The notes under the pieces: model-generated
What the model saw: the letters and a program-made list of their open reading frames with translations, nothing else
The model's database searches: none
What the model was told of the DNA's origin: nothing
Program-made: the position numbers and the translations under genes
Shown: piece after piece, positions 9,266-18,385 of the stretch
Numbering within the stretch: the stretch's first letter is position 1
Layout: the number at the start of each line of letters is the position of its first letter
DNA from: Mycobacterium sp. ITM-2016-00318
GTDB lineage: Bacteria > Actinomycetota > Actinomycetes > Mycobacteriales > Mycobacteriaceae
Assembly (NCBI RefSeq): GCF_002968285.2
Contig: NZ_CP134400.1
Span: 124,001 to 188,000 of the forward strand
Length of the DNA stretch: 64,000 nt
Direction: 5' to 3'

Positions 9266-10242
9266 CGGCTGTTCTCGACGCGAGCGCGAAGACGGCGGTG
9301 CACGTTCAGTCGTCGGCGCTTCCGCTGGCGTCGTGGCAGGCGCGCGCGGGCGCGCTGTGCCTCGACGTGCTGCTCGGCGTCGGTGTGCTCGCCGTGTTGG
9401 CGCCGCTGGTGGCGACCGCGCCGCAGCGTGGCTGGTTGTGGTGGGTGTACATGATCGCGGCCGCCGTCATCGTGCTCCTCGTGCTGGCCAATCGTTGGCT
9501 ACTGCCCACCACGACGGGGTGGAGTTTGGGCCGGGCGGTGGTCGGCCTCAGGGTCGTGCGCCGGGGCGACGACGAACCTGCCGGCTTCGTGCGGCTGATG
9601 GTCCGGGACTTCGCACACCTGTTGGACACGGCGCTGCTCTTCATCGGATGGCTGTGGCCGTTGTGGGACTCCCGCCACCGGACATTCGCAGACCTGTTGG
9701 TGCGCACCGAGGTTCACCGGGTGGACCGGCCTGTCCGCAATATGCGCCGAACGGCGGCGAAGGTCATCGTCGCCGCGGTCGTGGCGTGCGCGGCGTTCGT
9801 CGCACTGAACTACTCCGTGGTGTACCGCCACGAGCGGGCCGTCGATCAGGCCCGCACCGAGATCGCGGAGCAGGGGCCGAAGATCGTCGAGCAGATGCTG
9901 ACCTACAACGTCGACACGCTCAAGGACGACTTCGACCGGGCGCAGTCACTGGCCACCGACAGCTACCGTTCGCAGTTGGTCGCCCAGCAGGAGGCCGTGC
10001 AGAAGCAGGGCCCGGTGTCCAACGAGTACTGGGCGGTGAGCAGTGCGGTGCTGTCGGCGGACGCGGACCGGGCGGCGATGCTTCTGGCCATGCAGGGCCA
10101 GCGCGGCACCGATCCGAAGGACCTGCGGTTCATCACCGCGACGGTGCGAGTGGACTTCGACAAGTCACGCGACGGTAAGTGGCGGGTGGCAAGCCTGAGC
10201 GTGCTGAAGAAGCCATTGATGCAGGAGCAGGCGCCGCGATGA
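9262..10242 (+). CDS. mam1B: Mce-associated RDD-domain membrane protein Mam1B (Rv0176-like)
   Basis: 326 residues with an RDD-type membrane domain in the first half: ARAGALCLDVLLGVGVLAV as the first helix, a second helix around residues 55-75, and the conserved block SLGRAVVGLRVV followed by RDFAHLLDTALLFIGWLWPL. A further helix (about 168-188) is followed by an extracytoplasmic Mam domain ending near residue 326. It is one of four accessory proteins of the Mce1 importer. GTG start in a 4-base overlap with mam1A; ATGA overlap with mam1C. The mix of RDD domain and Mam domain is what distinguishes Rv0176-type proteins. Confidence 0.88.
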   Translation: MTAVLDASAKTAVHVQSSALPLASWQARAGALCLDVLLGVGVLAVLAPLVATAPQRGWLWWVYMIAAAVIVLLVLANRWLLPTTTGWSLGRAVVGLRVVRRGDDEPAGFVRLMVRDFAHLLDTALLFIGWLWPLWDSRHRTFADLLVRTEVHRVDRPVRNMRRTAAKVIVAAVVACAAFVALNYSVVYRHERAVDQARTEIAEQGPKIVEQMLTYNVDTLKDDFDRAQSLATDSYRSQLVAQQEAVQKQGPVSNEYWAVSSAVLSADADRAAMLLAMQGQRGTDPKDLRFITATVRVDFDKSRDGKWRVASLSVLKKPLMQEQAPR

Positions 10243-10790
10243 GCCCACGCCGCAAGATCGACGCCGAGGAGCCCGAGCTCTACACCGCGCCGCCGCCGAA
10301 ACCCAAACGGCAGTGGGGACTTCCGCTTGTTGCGTGTGTCGCCGGTGTGCTGATCGCGGCGGCCATCACCGCGAGCACGCTGATGTTGGTGTCGCACGAG
10401 AACGATCGCCGCACACAGGTCCGCGACGCCGATGTGCTCGGCTACGTGAAGTCGTTCATGACGACGTACACGACGCTGGACCCGTTCCAGGCCAACTACT
10501 ACGGCGATCGCATCCAGTCGCAGGCCACCGGTGACTTCGCCGAGATGTTCAAGGAGAAGATCAACGAGATCCTCGTCCAGGTGGCTCGGGTGGAGCCCAC
10601 GCAGGGCACGGTGATGGATGCCGGTGTGCAGCGCTGGAACGACGATGGCAGCGCCGACGTCCTCGTCGCCACCAAGATCTCGAGCAAGGACCCGAGCGGT
10701 AAGTCCATCGAGAGTGGAAACCGTTGGGTGGTAACGGCGAAGAAGGAAGGGCAGCTGTGGAAGATCAGCCAACTGATTCAGGTGATCTGA
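10239..10790 (+). CDS. mam1C: Mce-associated membrane protein Mam1C (Rv0177-like)
   Basis: 183 residues: a short basic and acidic cytoplasmic part, one transmembrane helix (about 28-50, LPLVACVAGVLIAAAITAST) and a Mam/NTF2-like external domain ending in the block GNRWVVTAKKEGQLWKISQL. The ATG at 10239 sits in an ATGA overlap with mam1B, which fixes the start. The 3' end overlaps the start of mam1D by 34 bases, the deepest overlap in this operon. It is predicted to work outside the membrane with the Mce1 complex; no catalytic residues are evident. Confidence 0.87.
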   Translation: MSPRRKIDAEEPELYTAPPPKPKRQWGLPLVACVAGVLIAAAITASTLMLVSHENDRRTQVRDADVLGYVKSFMTTYTTLDPFQANYYGDRIQSQATGDFAEMFKEKINEILVQVARVEPTQGTVMDAGVQRWNDDGSADVLVATKISSKDPSGKSIESGNRWVVTAKKEGQLWKISQLIQVI

Positions 10791-11731
10791 CCACGGATGC
10801 GGCCGCGGCACCTTCGGCGCCGGCGCCTCGTGGACGACATCGGATGCCGATCGGCAAGAAACTCCGTGCCACCAAACCGGAGGCCGAGGCGAGTGCGCCC
10901 GTCGATGACGAGGTCCAGGTGGAGGAGTCCGCTGACCCTGTCGAACTGCCAGCGCCGAGCGTCGAGGAGACGCCCGCCGAGGAGACGCCGACCAAGAAGG
11001 GCCGCCGACGGGGTTTCCTGCGGCGCGGCAAGGATCAGCCCGCTGCGGTTCCGGTCGAGGAGAAGGCGGACGAGCCCGTCGACGCCGTGGCCCCGGCCGA
11101 GGAGACCGTCGGCGAAACCGCCGAGCCGGTGGACGCAGACGATGAAGCGGCGGAGCCGGAGGAGCCAGCGGAAGGCGAGATCGCCGCCGAGGAAACCGTT
11201 CTCGTGCCGCACCGGCCTGCGGGTAAGCGCATGAAGATCGTCGCGGCGGCGGCCGCCGTGCTGTTCGTGGCGGGCGGTGCGTTCCTCGGTGCGACGGCGC
11301 AGCCGGTGATCGCGAACAACGCACTGGTCGAAACCAAGCTGAACATCGCCCGGACGGCCGCGAACGCCATCACCACGCTGTGGTCGTACACCCCCGAGAA
11401 CATGGACTCGCTGGGCGAGCGGTCGGCCCGCTACCTGACAGGTGACTTCGCCTTCCAGTACAAGAAGTTCATCGACTCGATCGTGGCGACCAACAAGCAG
11501 GCGCAGGTCACCAACACCACCTCGGTGCTCGGCACAGCCGTCGAATCCGTGACATCGACCGACGCGTCAGCCGTGGTGTACACCAATTCGATTGCCACCA
11601 GCCCGGTTTCGAAGAACATTCCGTCGCTGCGGTATCTTTCCTACCGACTGGAGATGAAGCGCGACCACACCGAGTGGCGCATCACCAGGATGACGACCAT
11701 CACCACGCTGGATCTGACCCCGCAGCTGTAG
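10757..11731 (+). CDS. mam1D: Mce-associated membrane protein Mam1D (Rv0178-like)
   Basis: 324 residues with GTG at 10757. AGGAAGG at 10744-10750 lies 6 bases upstream, so this start is preferred over the in-frame GTG at 10724, which has no ribosome site. The first 150 residues are very acidic and low in complexity (Glu/Pro/Ala repeats such as EETPAEETP), clearly disordered. A single helix follows (about 156-180, MKIVAAAAAVLFVAGGAFLGA), then the external Mam domain. It is the last gene of the mce1 operon. The long charged cytoplasmic tail is much larger than in mam1A-C and could bind cytoplasmic partners; that is inference only. Confidence 0.87.
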   Translation: MEDQPTDSGDLTTDAAAAPSAPAPRGRHRMPIGKKLRATKPEAEASAPVDDEVQVEESADPVELPAPSVEETPAEETPTKKGRRRGFLRRGKDQPAAVPVEEKADEPVDAVAPAEETVGETAEPVDADDEAAEPEEPAEGEIAAEETVLVPHRPAGKRMKIVAAAAAVLFVAGGAFLGATAQPVIANNALVETKLNIARTAANAITTLWSYTPENMDSLGERSARYLTGDFAFQYKKFIDSIVATNKQAQVTNTTSVLGTAVESVTSTDASAVVYTNSIATSPVSKNIPSLRYLSYRLEMKRDHTEWRITRMTTITTLDLTPQL

Positions 11732-11740
11732 GCCGGCGCC

Positions 11741-12397
11741 GTGTCCGTCACCTCCCCGGTCTCGAATCGGCTGACGGTGACGGGGTTGCTCCTGCTGACG
11801 TTCGGGACCGGCATGATCGACGCGATCAGCGTCCTCGTACTGGGGCATGTCTTCGTCGCGAACATGACGGGAAACGTGGTGTTCCTCGGGTTCTGGTTCG
11901 CGCAGCAGAACGTCGTCGACATGACGGCAGCCGTCGTCGCCTTCGGGAGCTTCCTGTCGGGTGCCGTCCTCGGCGGTCGATTCTCCCGTCACCTCCAGCA
12001 CGACACCCGACGTTGGGTGACGGTGGCGCTCGCTGTGGAATGCGCGCTGCTGCTGACGTTGTCGATGCTCGCGGGCACCGGCGTGCTCGACTACCACGAC
12101 GACACGAAGCTGATCCTGATCGCCGGCCTGGCGGTGGCCTTCGGCAGCCAGAACGCGACGGCTCGGGAGTTCGGGATCCAGGAGTTGAGCACCACGGTGC
12201 TGACGTCGACGATCGTCGGCTTCGGTGTGGACAGCAGGTTGGCGGGAGGGAAGGGCGAGCGAAGGACGCTGCGTCTCTCCGTCGTGGTGACGATGTGCGC
12301 GGGAGCGGTGGTCGGGGCAACGCTGTCGCGGTTCATGGTGGCGCCGGTGATCGCGATGGTGGCGGCGCTGGTGGCGACGACGGCTGTTCTGTTCTAG
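11741..12397 (+). CDS. YoaK/DUF1275 family membrane protein
   Basis: 218 residues, about six hydrophobic helices, with the family hallmark GMIDAISVLVLGHVFVANMTGN near the N-terminus and FGSQNATAREFG in the second half. DUF1275 (YoaK) proteins are small integral membrane proteins of unknown substrate. GTG start 9 bases after mam1D, so it may be read from the mce1 transcript, but it is not part of the conserved mce1 set as I know it. It marks the start of an accessory block that runs to about 20 kb. Confidence 0.85.
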   Translation: MSVTSPVSNRLTVTGLLLLTFGTGMIDAISVLVLGHVFVANMTGNVVFLGFWFAQQNVVDMTAAVVAFGSFLSGAVLGGRFSRHLQHDTRRWVTVALAVECALLLTLSMLAGTGVLDYHDDTKLILIAGLAVAFGSQNATAREFGIQELSTTVLTSTIVGFGVDSRLAGGKGERRTLRLSVVVTMCAGAVVGATLSRFMVAPVIAMVAALVATTAVLF

Positions 12398-12437
12398 TTC
12401 GGACCGCCGGTCCCGGCCGACGACTAAGGTCACGGCT

Positions 12438-13283
12438 ATGCCAACAGTTCTCGTCACCGGCGCGGCCAGGGGCATCGGCAAGGCGATCGTCGAGCATCTG
12501 GCGTCGACCGGATGGGACGTCGTCGCCGGCGTACGCAGTGAGCAGGATGCCGATGCGATCACCAAGGTAGACACCCAGCGGGTGTCCGCGGTGATCCTCG
12601 ACGTCACCGACGCGGACCACATCGCGAAGTTGGCCGATGCGTTGCCCGCGCGGCTCGACGCGGTGGTCAACAATGCGGGCGTGGCCGTCGGCGGTCCGGT
12701 GGAGACGGTGACGCCGGACGACTGGCGGAAGGTGCTGGAGGTCAATGTCATCGGGCAGTTCGCGGTGACCCGGGCGGTGCTGCCGAAGCTGCGTGAGTCG
12801 CGGGGAAGGGCGGTGTTCATCTCGAGCGTGAACGGCCGTATCGCGACGCCGATGCTCGGGCCGTACTCCGCGTCGAAGTTCGCGCTCGAGGCGGCATGTG
12901 ACGCGTTGCGGGTCGAGTTGAGGGGCTGGGGCGTGCCGGTGGTGCTGATCGAACCGGCGCAGACCGACACCGACATGTGGCGCACGGCGGGGGACATGGT
13001 CGATCAGATCGAGGCCGACATGTCTCCCGACGACCGCGATCTATACGCCAAACACATCGCGGGCATGAAGAAATTCGTGCCGCGGGCCCGCAGGATGGCG
13101 TCGCCGACGACGAAGGTGGTCGCCGTGGTGGAGGATGCGCTGACCGCCCGCAGGCCGCGGGCCCGGTACGTGGTCGGACTGTTGCCGAAGATTCAGGCGG
13201 CCGTGGTGCCGAATCTGCCGACGGCGCTGAGTGATCGGGTGATGACGATGTTGGTTGGGCTTCCACGCCGCCCGCGTGGCTGA
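12438..13283 (+). CDS. Short-chain dehydrogenase/reductase
   Basis: 281-residue classical SDR. The NAD(P)-binding motif TGAARGIGKAI is at residues 7-17, NNAG at about 77-80, the catalytic Ser in FISSVNGRI (about 133-140), and YSASK with catalytic Tyr and Lys at about 148-152. These make an active oxidoreductase likely; the substrate cannot be told. The C-terminal region (KFVPRARRM and onward) resembles SDRs annotated for retinol- or sterol-type lipids, but that is weak. The 3' end overlaps the following kinase-like gene by 8 bases, so the two are co-translated. Confidence 0.88.
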   Translation: MPTVLVTGAARGIGKAIVEHLASTGWDVVAGVRSEQDADAITKVDTQRVSAVILDVTDADHIAKLADALPARLDAVVNNAGVAVGGPVETVTPDDWRKVLEVNVIGQFAVTRAVLPKLRESRGRAVFISSVNGRIATPMLGPYSASKFALEAACDALRVELRGWGVPVVLIEPAQTDTDMWRTAGDMVDQIEADMSPDDRDLYAKHIAGMKKFVPRARRMASPTTKVVAVVEDALTARRPRARYVVGLLPKIQAAVVPNLPTALSDRVMTMLVGLPRRPRG

Positions 13284-14049
13284 GTTCGTCAAGACCAATC
13301 TCAGCGCGCCGCCAGGCTTCTTCGCGCTGGAGGCGGCGGCATTGCGCTGGCTGGCGGTCGACGGCGGGGCGCGATGTGCGCGCGTCATCGACTACGACGA
13401 GCGCTCGTTGACGCTAGAGCGGCTGGATTCGGTGGCACCGACACGGGATGCGGCGCAGGAGTTCGGATCTCGACTTGCCGTGACACACGACGCGGGAGCG
13501 CAGCTGTTCGGCTCGGGTCCGGACGGCTGGCGCGAGGACGGCTTCTTCGGTCCATTAGCGGAGCCGCTGCCGATGTCGTTGAGGGGCCGTCCGACGTGGG
13601 GCGCCTTCTACGCCGAAGAGCGGTTACGCCCGATGGCCGATCGGGCCCAGCGGCGGCTGAGCGACGAGGCGGCGCGACTGGTCGACGCGGTGATCGAGAG
13701 ATGCCGAGCGGGTGACTTCGACGACGACGACCCGCCGGCGCGCATCCACGGGGACCTGTGGAGCGGCAACGTGATGTGGACGGCCGACGGTGTGGTGCTC
13801 ATCGACCCGGCGGCGCACGGCGGGCATCGGGAAACCGATCTGGCGATGCTGCAATTGTTCGGATGCCCGCATCTCGACGAGGTGTTGGCGGGGTACCAGA
13901 GCGTGCGACCGCTGCGGGACGGCTGGCGGGCCAGGGTGGGACTTCATCAGCTGTACCCGCTGCTGGCACACGTCGCGTTGTTCGGATCGGGCTACGTACG
14001 CCAGGTGGAAAGAGCCGCGAGGAGCGCGGTGGCGCTGGCTGACGACTGA
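13276..14049 (+). CDS. Fructosamine kinase family protein
   Basis: 257 residues with GTG at 13276 (a TTG at 13255 is possible but would deepen the overlap with the SDR gene). The fold is that of aminoglycoside phosphotransferase-like kinases: the catalytic loop HGDLWSGNVMW and the metal-binding LIDPAAHGGHRETDLAML are intact. Fructosamine kinase family proteins phosphorylate glycated amines or proteins (deglycation). In mycobacteria the substrate is unknown. It is encoded directly after an SDR, so a shared pathway on a carbonyl or sugar adduct is conceivable but unproven. Confidence 0.85.
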   Translation: MAEFVKTNLSAPPGFFALEAAALRWLAVDGGARCARVIDYDERSLTLERLDSVAPTRDAAQEFGSRLAVTHDAGAQLFGSGPDGWREDGFFGPLAEPLPMSLRGRPTWGAFYAEERLRPMADRAQRRLSDEAARLVDAVIERCRAGDFDDDDPPARIHGDLWSGNVMWTADGVVLIDPAAHGGHRETDLAMLQLFGCPHLDEVLAGYQSVRPLRDGWRARVGLHQLYPLLAHVALFGSGYVRQVERAARSAVALADD

Positions 14050-14066
14050 GGTGTGTAGCAACGCGC

Positions 14067-16235
14067 CTAGCTGGCTAGGGCCCGCTCGACCATCTCGGTC
14101 AGCAATGGTACGAGCACCTTCGCGTACTCCGTCGTGATGTGGTTGTCGTCCCGGTACACCAAGGTGTTCCCGACAACGACCGGACACCGCTCCGCCGTGC
14201 AGAACAACTCCGACAGCTTCGCGTACTGGCCGCCGCCCGCTGCTGTCGCCGCGGCCTCCGCCGCGATGCCAGCGTCGTTGAGACCGTCAGTTCGTGGGGG
14301 CGCGCACGCGGCGGCATCATCCATATGTGCAGACACACACGTCGGCACTGTCGAATGCGGATCCGCGACCGGTCCCAGCACCAAGACCTCAGCGCCTGTT
14401 GCCCGTAAGGTTCGCACCACGAGCGTCAGGCGGTTCTGCCATGCCTGGTCATAACTCGTGAATCCGAAGTCCGCACCGTATCTGCGCGACATGTCGAGGA
14501 CGATCATCTGCGGCTTGTCCCGATAGAGCCGCGCCATCACGTCTCCCCGCCACCGTTCACACTCGGTGAACTTGCGGCCGAGATACGGGCTGTTGATGGG
14601 TAGATCCAGAAACGGGCACAACACCTTGCTCATCGTGGCGAGTCGCCAGTGCTTCTCACGCGCAACGGGTTCCAGCGCCGGCTGCCACATCGCCGCATGC
14701 GAGTCGCCCACCAACGCCACCGTCGCCGGCGAACCCACATCGCCTGAGACACAGTCGGGCTGCGCCACGTCCTTCCACGAAAGCACGCAACCGTTGACGA
14801 ACACCTCGGGCTTCGCGATCGCGTTCAAAGCCGGCGTGAGATTCGACGGCACCGGACCGCCGTCGGCTGACTTGGCCACCGCCGCCAACACCTGATCGCG
14901 CACCGACATCGGTGGAGGAGCCTTCTTTGCAGACGAATCCGCGGACTCAACCGGTGCGACGGGAGCCACCGGCGCCGCCGCCATGCCATGGCCCACCGGT
15001 ACCGGTCTGACCGTCAACAGCACCAGGCACACCGCGACCGCTAGAGCGGTCAGCACACCGCCGACCGCCAAGCTCCGCAGCGATGAGCCCTTCACCGACG
15101 GCGCGAACCGCACCGGGTTCTCGATCAGATGCAGCGTCAGGATCGCCAACCCGAACGACACCACCACCATCGCCGACTTGCCCGTCAGCCCCAACGGGTG
15201 CCCGATCACCGCGGGCGCGAGCAGCAGCACCGGCCAGTGCCACAGGTACCACGAGTAGGACAACCGGCCGATCATTCGCATCGCCGGCTTCGACAGGAGC
15301 CGACCCACGCCGACATCCGGTGTCGCGCAACCAGCGCCGATGATCAGCGCCGTACCCATCACCGGCAGCAGCGCCGCCGTCCCCGGGTATGGCGTTCCCT
15401 CACCTATCTGAGTGCACGTGACGAGTATCAGTGCCAGGCCGCCCCAGCCCACCAGCGCCGTCGACGGACCCGGCAGATGCCGCCACGCACCGGCGGTCAA
15501 CGCCACCAGCCCGCCGACCGCCAACTCCCACGCCCGCGTGGGCAGCGAGAAGAACGCCCACGACGGCCAGTTCTCGGTCCACGCCATCGACAGCGCGAAC
15601 GACACCGCCGCCAACAGTCCGAGCACCAACACATACGGCGTCACCGATCGCGCGCCAATACGCTGGGCCGCCCGCGCCAGAACCCAAGCGGTGCCGATGA
15701 TCAGCGCAGGCCACAGCAGATAGAACTGCTCTTCCACACCCAACGACCAGTAATGCTGTAGCGGCGACGGCGGCGCATCTACGGCCAGATAGTCGGTGCC
15801 GTGGATTGCAAACCGGTAGTTGCCGACATACAGCGCGCTCGCGATGCCGTCGCCGAGAACGCTTCGCGCCTGCAGCGGAGGCAGCAACACCGTCGACGCA
15901 ACACAGGTAGCCACAAGAACGGTGACCGCCGCGGGCAACAGCCGTCGTGCCCGCGCCCCGTAGAACCGGGCCAGCCGAACGGTGCCGCTGTCGGACGCCT
16001 CTCGCCACAGCAGGCCGGTGATCAGGAAGCCGGAAACGACGAAGAAGACGTCGACGCCGATGAAGCCGCCGCTGACGCCGGGCACGCCGGCGTGGTAGAG
16101 CACCACGGCGATGACGGCGACGGCCCGTAAGCCCTCGATGTCCGGGCGAAACCCCTTCTGCGGCGGAGTCGTCCGCCCGCTCGCAGGGAAACCGCGTCGG
16201 GAAACAGATCGGGGGGACGTCGCAACTCTGTTCAC
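14067..16235 (-). CDS. OafA-type membrane acyltransferase with SGNH domain
   Basis: 722 residues. An acyltransferase-3 membrane domain (about residues 30-400, about ten helices) begins with the hallmark FRPDIEGLRAVAVIAVVLYH and contains GFFV-type FIGVDVFFVVSGFLI. A C-terminal SGNH hydrolase domain follows, with GDSHAAMW (Ser512) and the Asp/His pair in RDDNHIT (Asp697, His699). Such fused proteins O-acylate cell-surface sugars: the membrane part moves an acyl group across the membrane and the SGNH part transfers it. M. tuberculosis Rv0111 has the same architecture. The start is a GTG and could be a little later. The gene faces the kinase gene tail-to-tail with 17 bases between them. Confidence 0.9.
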   Translation of the reverse strand: MNRVATSPRSVSRRGFPASGRTTPPQKGFRPDIEGLRAVAVIAVVLYHAGVPGVSGGFIGVDVFFVVSGFLITGLLWREASDSGTVRLARFYGARARRLLPAAVTVLVATCVASTVLLPPLQARSVLGDGIASALYVGNYRFAIHGTDYLAVDAPPSPLQHYWSLGVEEQFYLLWPALIIGTAWVLARAAQRIGARSVTPYVLVLGLLAAVSFALSMAWTENWPSWAFFSLPTRAWELAVGGLVALTAGAWRHLPGPSTALVGWGGLALILVTCTQIGEGTPYPGTAALLPVMGTALIIGAGCATPDVGVGRLLSKPAMRMIGRLSYSWYLWHWPVLLLAPAVIGHPLGLTGKSAMVVVSFGLAILTLHLIENPVRFAPSVKGSSLRSLAVGGVLTALAVAVCLVLLTVRPVPVGHGMAAAPVAPVAPVESADSSAKKAPPPMSVRDQVLAAVAKSADGGPVPSNLTPALNAIAKPEVFVNGCVLSWKDVAQPDCVSGDVGSPATVALVGDSHAAMWQPALEPVAREKHWRLATMSKVLCPFLDLPINSPYLGRKFTECERWRGDVMARLYRDKPQMIVLDMSRRYGADFGFTSYDQAWQNRLTLVVRTLRATGAEVLVLGPVADPHSTVPTCVSAHMDDAAACAPPRTDGLNDAGIAAEAAATAAGGGQYAKLSELFCTAERCPVVVGNTLVYRDDNHITTEYAKVLVPLLTEMVERALAS

Positions 16236-16285
16236 TCGAGTAACGATCGTCTCACGAGACCCAGAGCTCTTCCGGGATCAACGCG

Positions 16286-17134
16286 CTACGTCGACAACCA
16301 GGCTAACTCTCGCGGTAGCTTCTCCTGCCAGGCCGACGCGTCGTGTCCGCCGACGAACGAGACTCCAGACGGCGGTTTACGCAGCGACGCGACGAATTGT
16401 TTCGTGGCGTCGTAGAACCGGTCACCTGCCCCGCAATCGATCCTCAACGGGATCTCCGACAGCGCCGGTGTGCCGTAGACCGAATACGCGAACCAATCCG
16501 CCGGGCCGTCGAACGCATGTTCCGCGATCGCCTCGCCGTAGTCGGTGAACAGTGCGGGCGCCACGGCACATATCGCCGCGGTGCGCGCCGGGCCCAATAC
16601 ACCGCCGAGCAACAAGGCGCCGTAGCCGCCCATCGACCATCCGATGAGACTCACCCGCCGAGTGTCCAGGCCCTTGCTCGTCAACATGGGCAGGAACTCT
16701 TTCAACACCATCGATCCGGAGTCTTCACCGGTGACGCGCCGGTGCCACCACCCGTTCCCACCGTCAACCGCCGCCACCGCGAACGGCGGGTAGCCGGCCT
16801 TCGCCAATTCGGCCAACACCGCCTCGACGCCCATACCCATGACGCCGTCTGCGTTCATATCGCGACCGTGCAATGCGATGACGGTGCGCAACGGCCGCGC
16901 AAAGCGGCCGGGCGGCACGGCGATCGCCCACTTGGTCTCGAGGCCGCCCCGTGCCGCCGAGACGAACGAGCCGGTGAAGTAGGTCTGTGTGGCCTTGGCC
17001 GACGAGGGAGACGGTTGGTCGGGCGGTGCGCCCGACGCGGTGGCGAGCCCCAACTGCAGGATCGGGTCGAGTGCACAGGCTCCGGCGAGCCCGGTGCCCA
17101 GCCGCAACAGCGTGCGGCGCGTCAACTCCAGCAT
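16286..17134 (-). CDS. Secreted alpha/beta-hydrolase (esterase family), Tat-type leader
   Basis: 282 residues. The N-terminus (TRRTLLRLGTGLAGA) looks like a twin-arginine signal peptide, so export in folded form is likely. The hydrolase core has an oxyanion-type LHGRDMNADG, the nucleophile elbow GWSMGGYG (Ser167), an Asp in DCGAGDRFYD (about 237), and His264 in GGHDASAW. It is most like the esterase-D/antigen-85-related fold. The substrate is unknown; location outside the membrane and its neighbours (acyltransferase, phosphodiester glycosidase) suggest an envelope glycolipid or acylated glycan. It lies 5 bases downstream of the next gene in the same direction, so the two form a small operon. 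Confidence 0.85.
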   Translation of the reverse strand: MLELTRRTLLRLGTGLAGACALDPILQLGLATASGAPPDQPSPSSAKATQTYFTGSFVSAARGGLETKWAIAVPPGRFARPLRTVIALHGRDMNADGVMGMGVEAVLAELAKAGYPPFAVAAVDGGNGWWHRRVTGEDSGSMVLKEFLPMLTSKGLDTRRVSLIGWSMGGYGALLLGGVLGPARTAAICAVAPALFTDYGEAIAEHAFDGPADWFAYSVYGTPALSEIPLRIDCGAGDRFYDATKQFVASLRKPPSGVSFVGGHDASAWQEKLPRELAWLST

Positions 17135-17139
17135 CTGCG

Positions 17140-18216
17140 TCAGGCGAAGGCGAGCCAGCTCGGAAGCGCGCGTTCACGCGAATCGCAAAGTACCTGGCGA
17201 GTATCACAGCTGCCCTTGGGAACGCCTGCGCCACTCCACATTCCGCCGGTGTCACGGCGCAGCACGATCGCCGACGATCCACCTCCGTCCAGCAGCACCG
17301 CGCTATCGGAGCCCAGTCCGCGGAACAGGTCCTGAATCTGGTCGGGTGTGTAGCTTCCGCCCTGGAAGACGTACAACTGGTCGTTGGTGCGGTTGTAGGC
17401 GACCGCGGTCCGCGCTGCGCTTGGTCCTCCGTCGTTGAGCTGCCCGGTGTCACCCGGCGCGAGAAGGCCGATGCCCGCCACCGCGACGAAGCGCGCGTTC
17501 TGGTCGAGAAGCTTCTGGATCTCCGGCGATGCGGAGTCGTAGTCGTCAGGGCCCTTGGGCATGACGACATAGGGAGCACCGCCGGACGGAAGGATCATGG
17601 TGGCCAACGACGACCAGTGTTCGCTGCCGCCGGAAAGTCCCTGTTTACCCGCATACGCGAGCGTGCCGGTGACGGCGGCGTTGGCCCTGCCCTGGCCGCG
17701 CGTGTTGTCGACGTAGGCGCCGAGCGGCGAACTGCATTTGGTGTCGCGCCACGAACCGCCCTTCTGGCCGCGCACATCGAAGAAGTTGGCGTTGATCGCG
17801 ATCGTCGGCTGACCGAGCGCCTGCCAGGCCTCGAGCGGTGCGAACACCTCGGAGGCCTGCCACAGCCCCTCGCCGGTGCGCGCACCTGGATCGCGTTCGC
17901 ACCGACCCTGGTAGCCCTGATGGCTGTCGACGAGCAGTCGAGGCTTGAGGCGGCCCGCGGCGTTCTTGATCGTCATCAAGTGGCCGCCGCTGTTCATCTC
18001 GTACCAGCCGCCGCCCGCATTCAACATCGGGGCTGGGTGACCGTCACCGAAATTGTAGACGAGATACGACCCGCGGGTGTTTGCGATGGCTCCGGCGAGC
18101 AGTGTGCGGCCATCTGCCCGGGCGACCGGTGCCACCGTCGACGCGAGCCCGGCGCACAGCATCAGCGCAGCGGCGTACGCCATCAGGCGCCGGCTGAACG
18201 CCGCGACAGTCGACAC
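17140..18216 (-). CDS. Secreted phosphodiester glycosidase-like protein (NAGPA/DUF2233 domain)
   Basis: 358 residues with a Sec signal peptide (hydrophobic core LMAYAAALMLCAGLAS, cleavage near ARA-D at about 35). The NAGPA domain is clear from NANFFDVRG (about 143-151), LNDGGPSAARTAVAYN and the hallmark VLLDGGGSSAIVL (Asp310 region). Family members remove GlcNAc from phosphodiester links or act on related glycan-1-phosphates; the bacterial substrate is not established. Two Cys pairs support life outside the cell. It is first in an operon with the esterase gene, 5 bases apart. Confidence 0.85.
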   Translation of the reverse strand: MSTVAAFSRRLMAYAAALMLCAGLASTVAPVARADGRTLLAGAIANTRGSYLVYNFGDGHPAPMLNAGGGWYEMNSGGHLMTIKNAAGRLKPRLLVDSHQGYQGRCERDPGARTGEGLWQASEVFAPLEAWQALGQPTIAINANFFDVRGQKGGSWRDTKCSSPLGAYVDNTRGQGRANAAVTGTLAYAGKQGLSGGSEHWSSLATMILPSGGAPYVVMPKGPDDYDSASPEIQKLLDQNARFVAVAGIGLLAPGDTGQLNDGGPSAARTAVAYNRTNDQLYVFQGGSYTPDQIQDLFRGLGSDSAVLLDGGGSSAIVLRRDTGGMWSGAGVPKGSCDTRQVLCDSRERALPSWLAFA

Positions 18217-18385
18217 GGTTGCCTCTCGACAAAAGACGAGGAAGTGGAATCACTTCAATCACACCAACCTCACAGTTACCTTCAGTAACAGCGACGTCAC
18301 GATTGGGTATCGCACCCTACGGGCGTGGAATCGCCCGCCGAGTGGGTAATCCCGTCTGGGTCGGAACTCATTCGAAGGAGCAGAC

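Noticed and set aside
14066..14079. CCTAGC-TG-GCTAGG palindrome between the kinase-like and acyltransferase genes as a terminator
   Set aside because: The 2-base spacer is too short for a hairpin loop, the effective stem is only 5 bp and no U-tract follows; it overlaps the acyltransferase stop codon.
18305..18310. GGGTAT as a SigF -10 element for the GlsB gene
   Set aside because: The needed GTTT -35 at 15-17 bases is absent; mentioned in the gene entry only.
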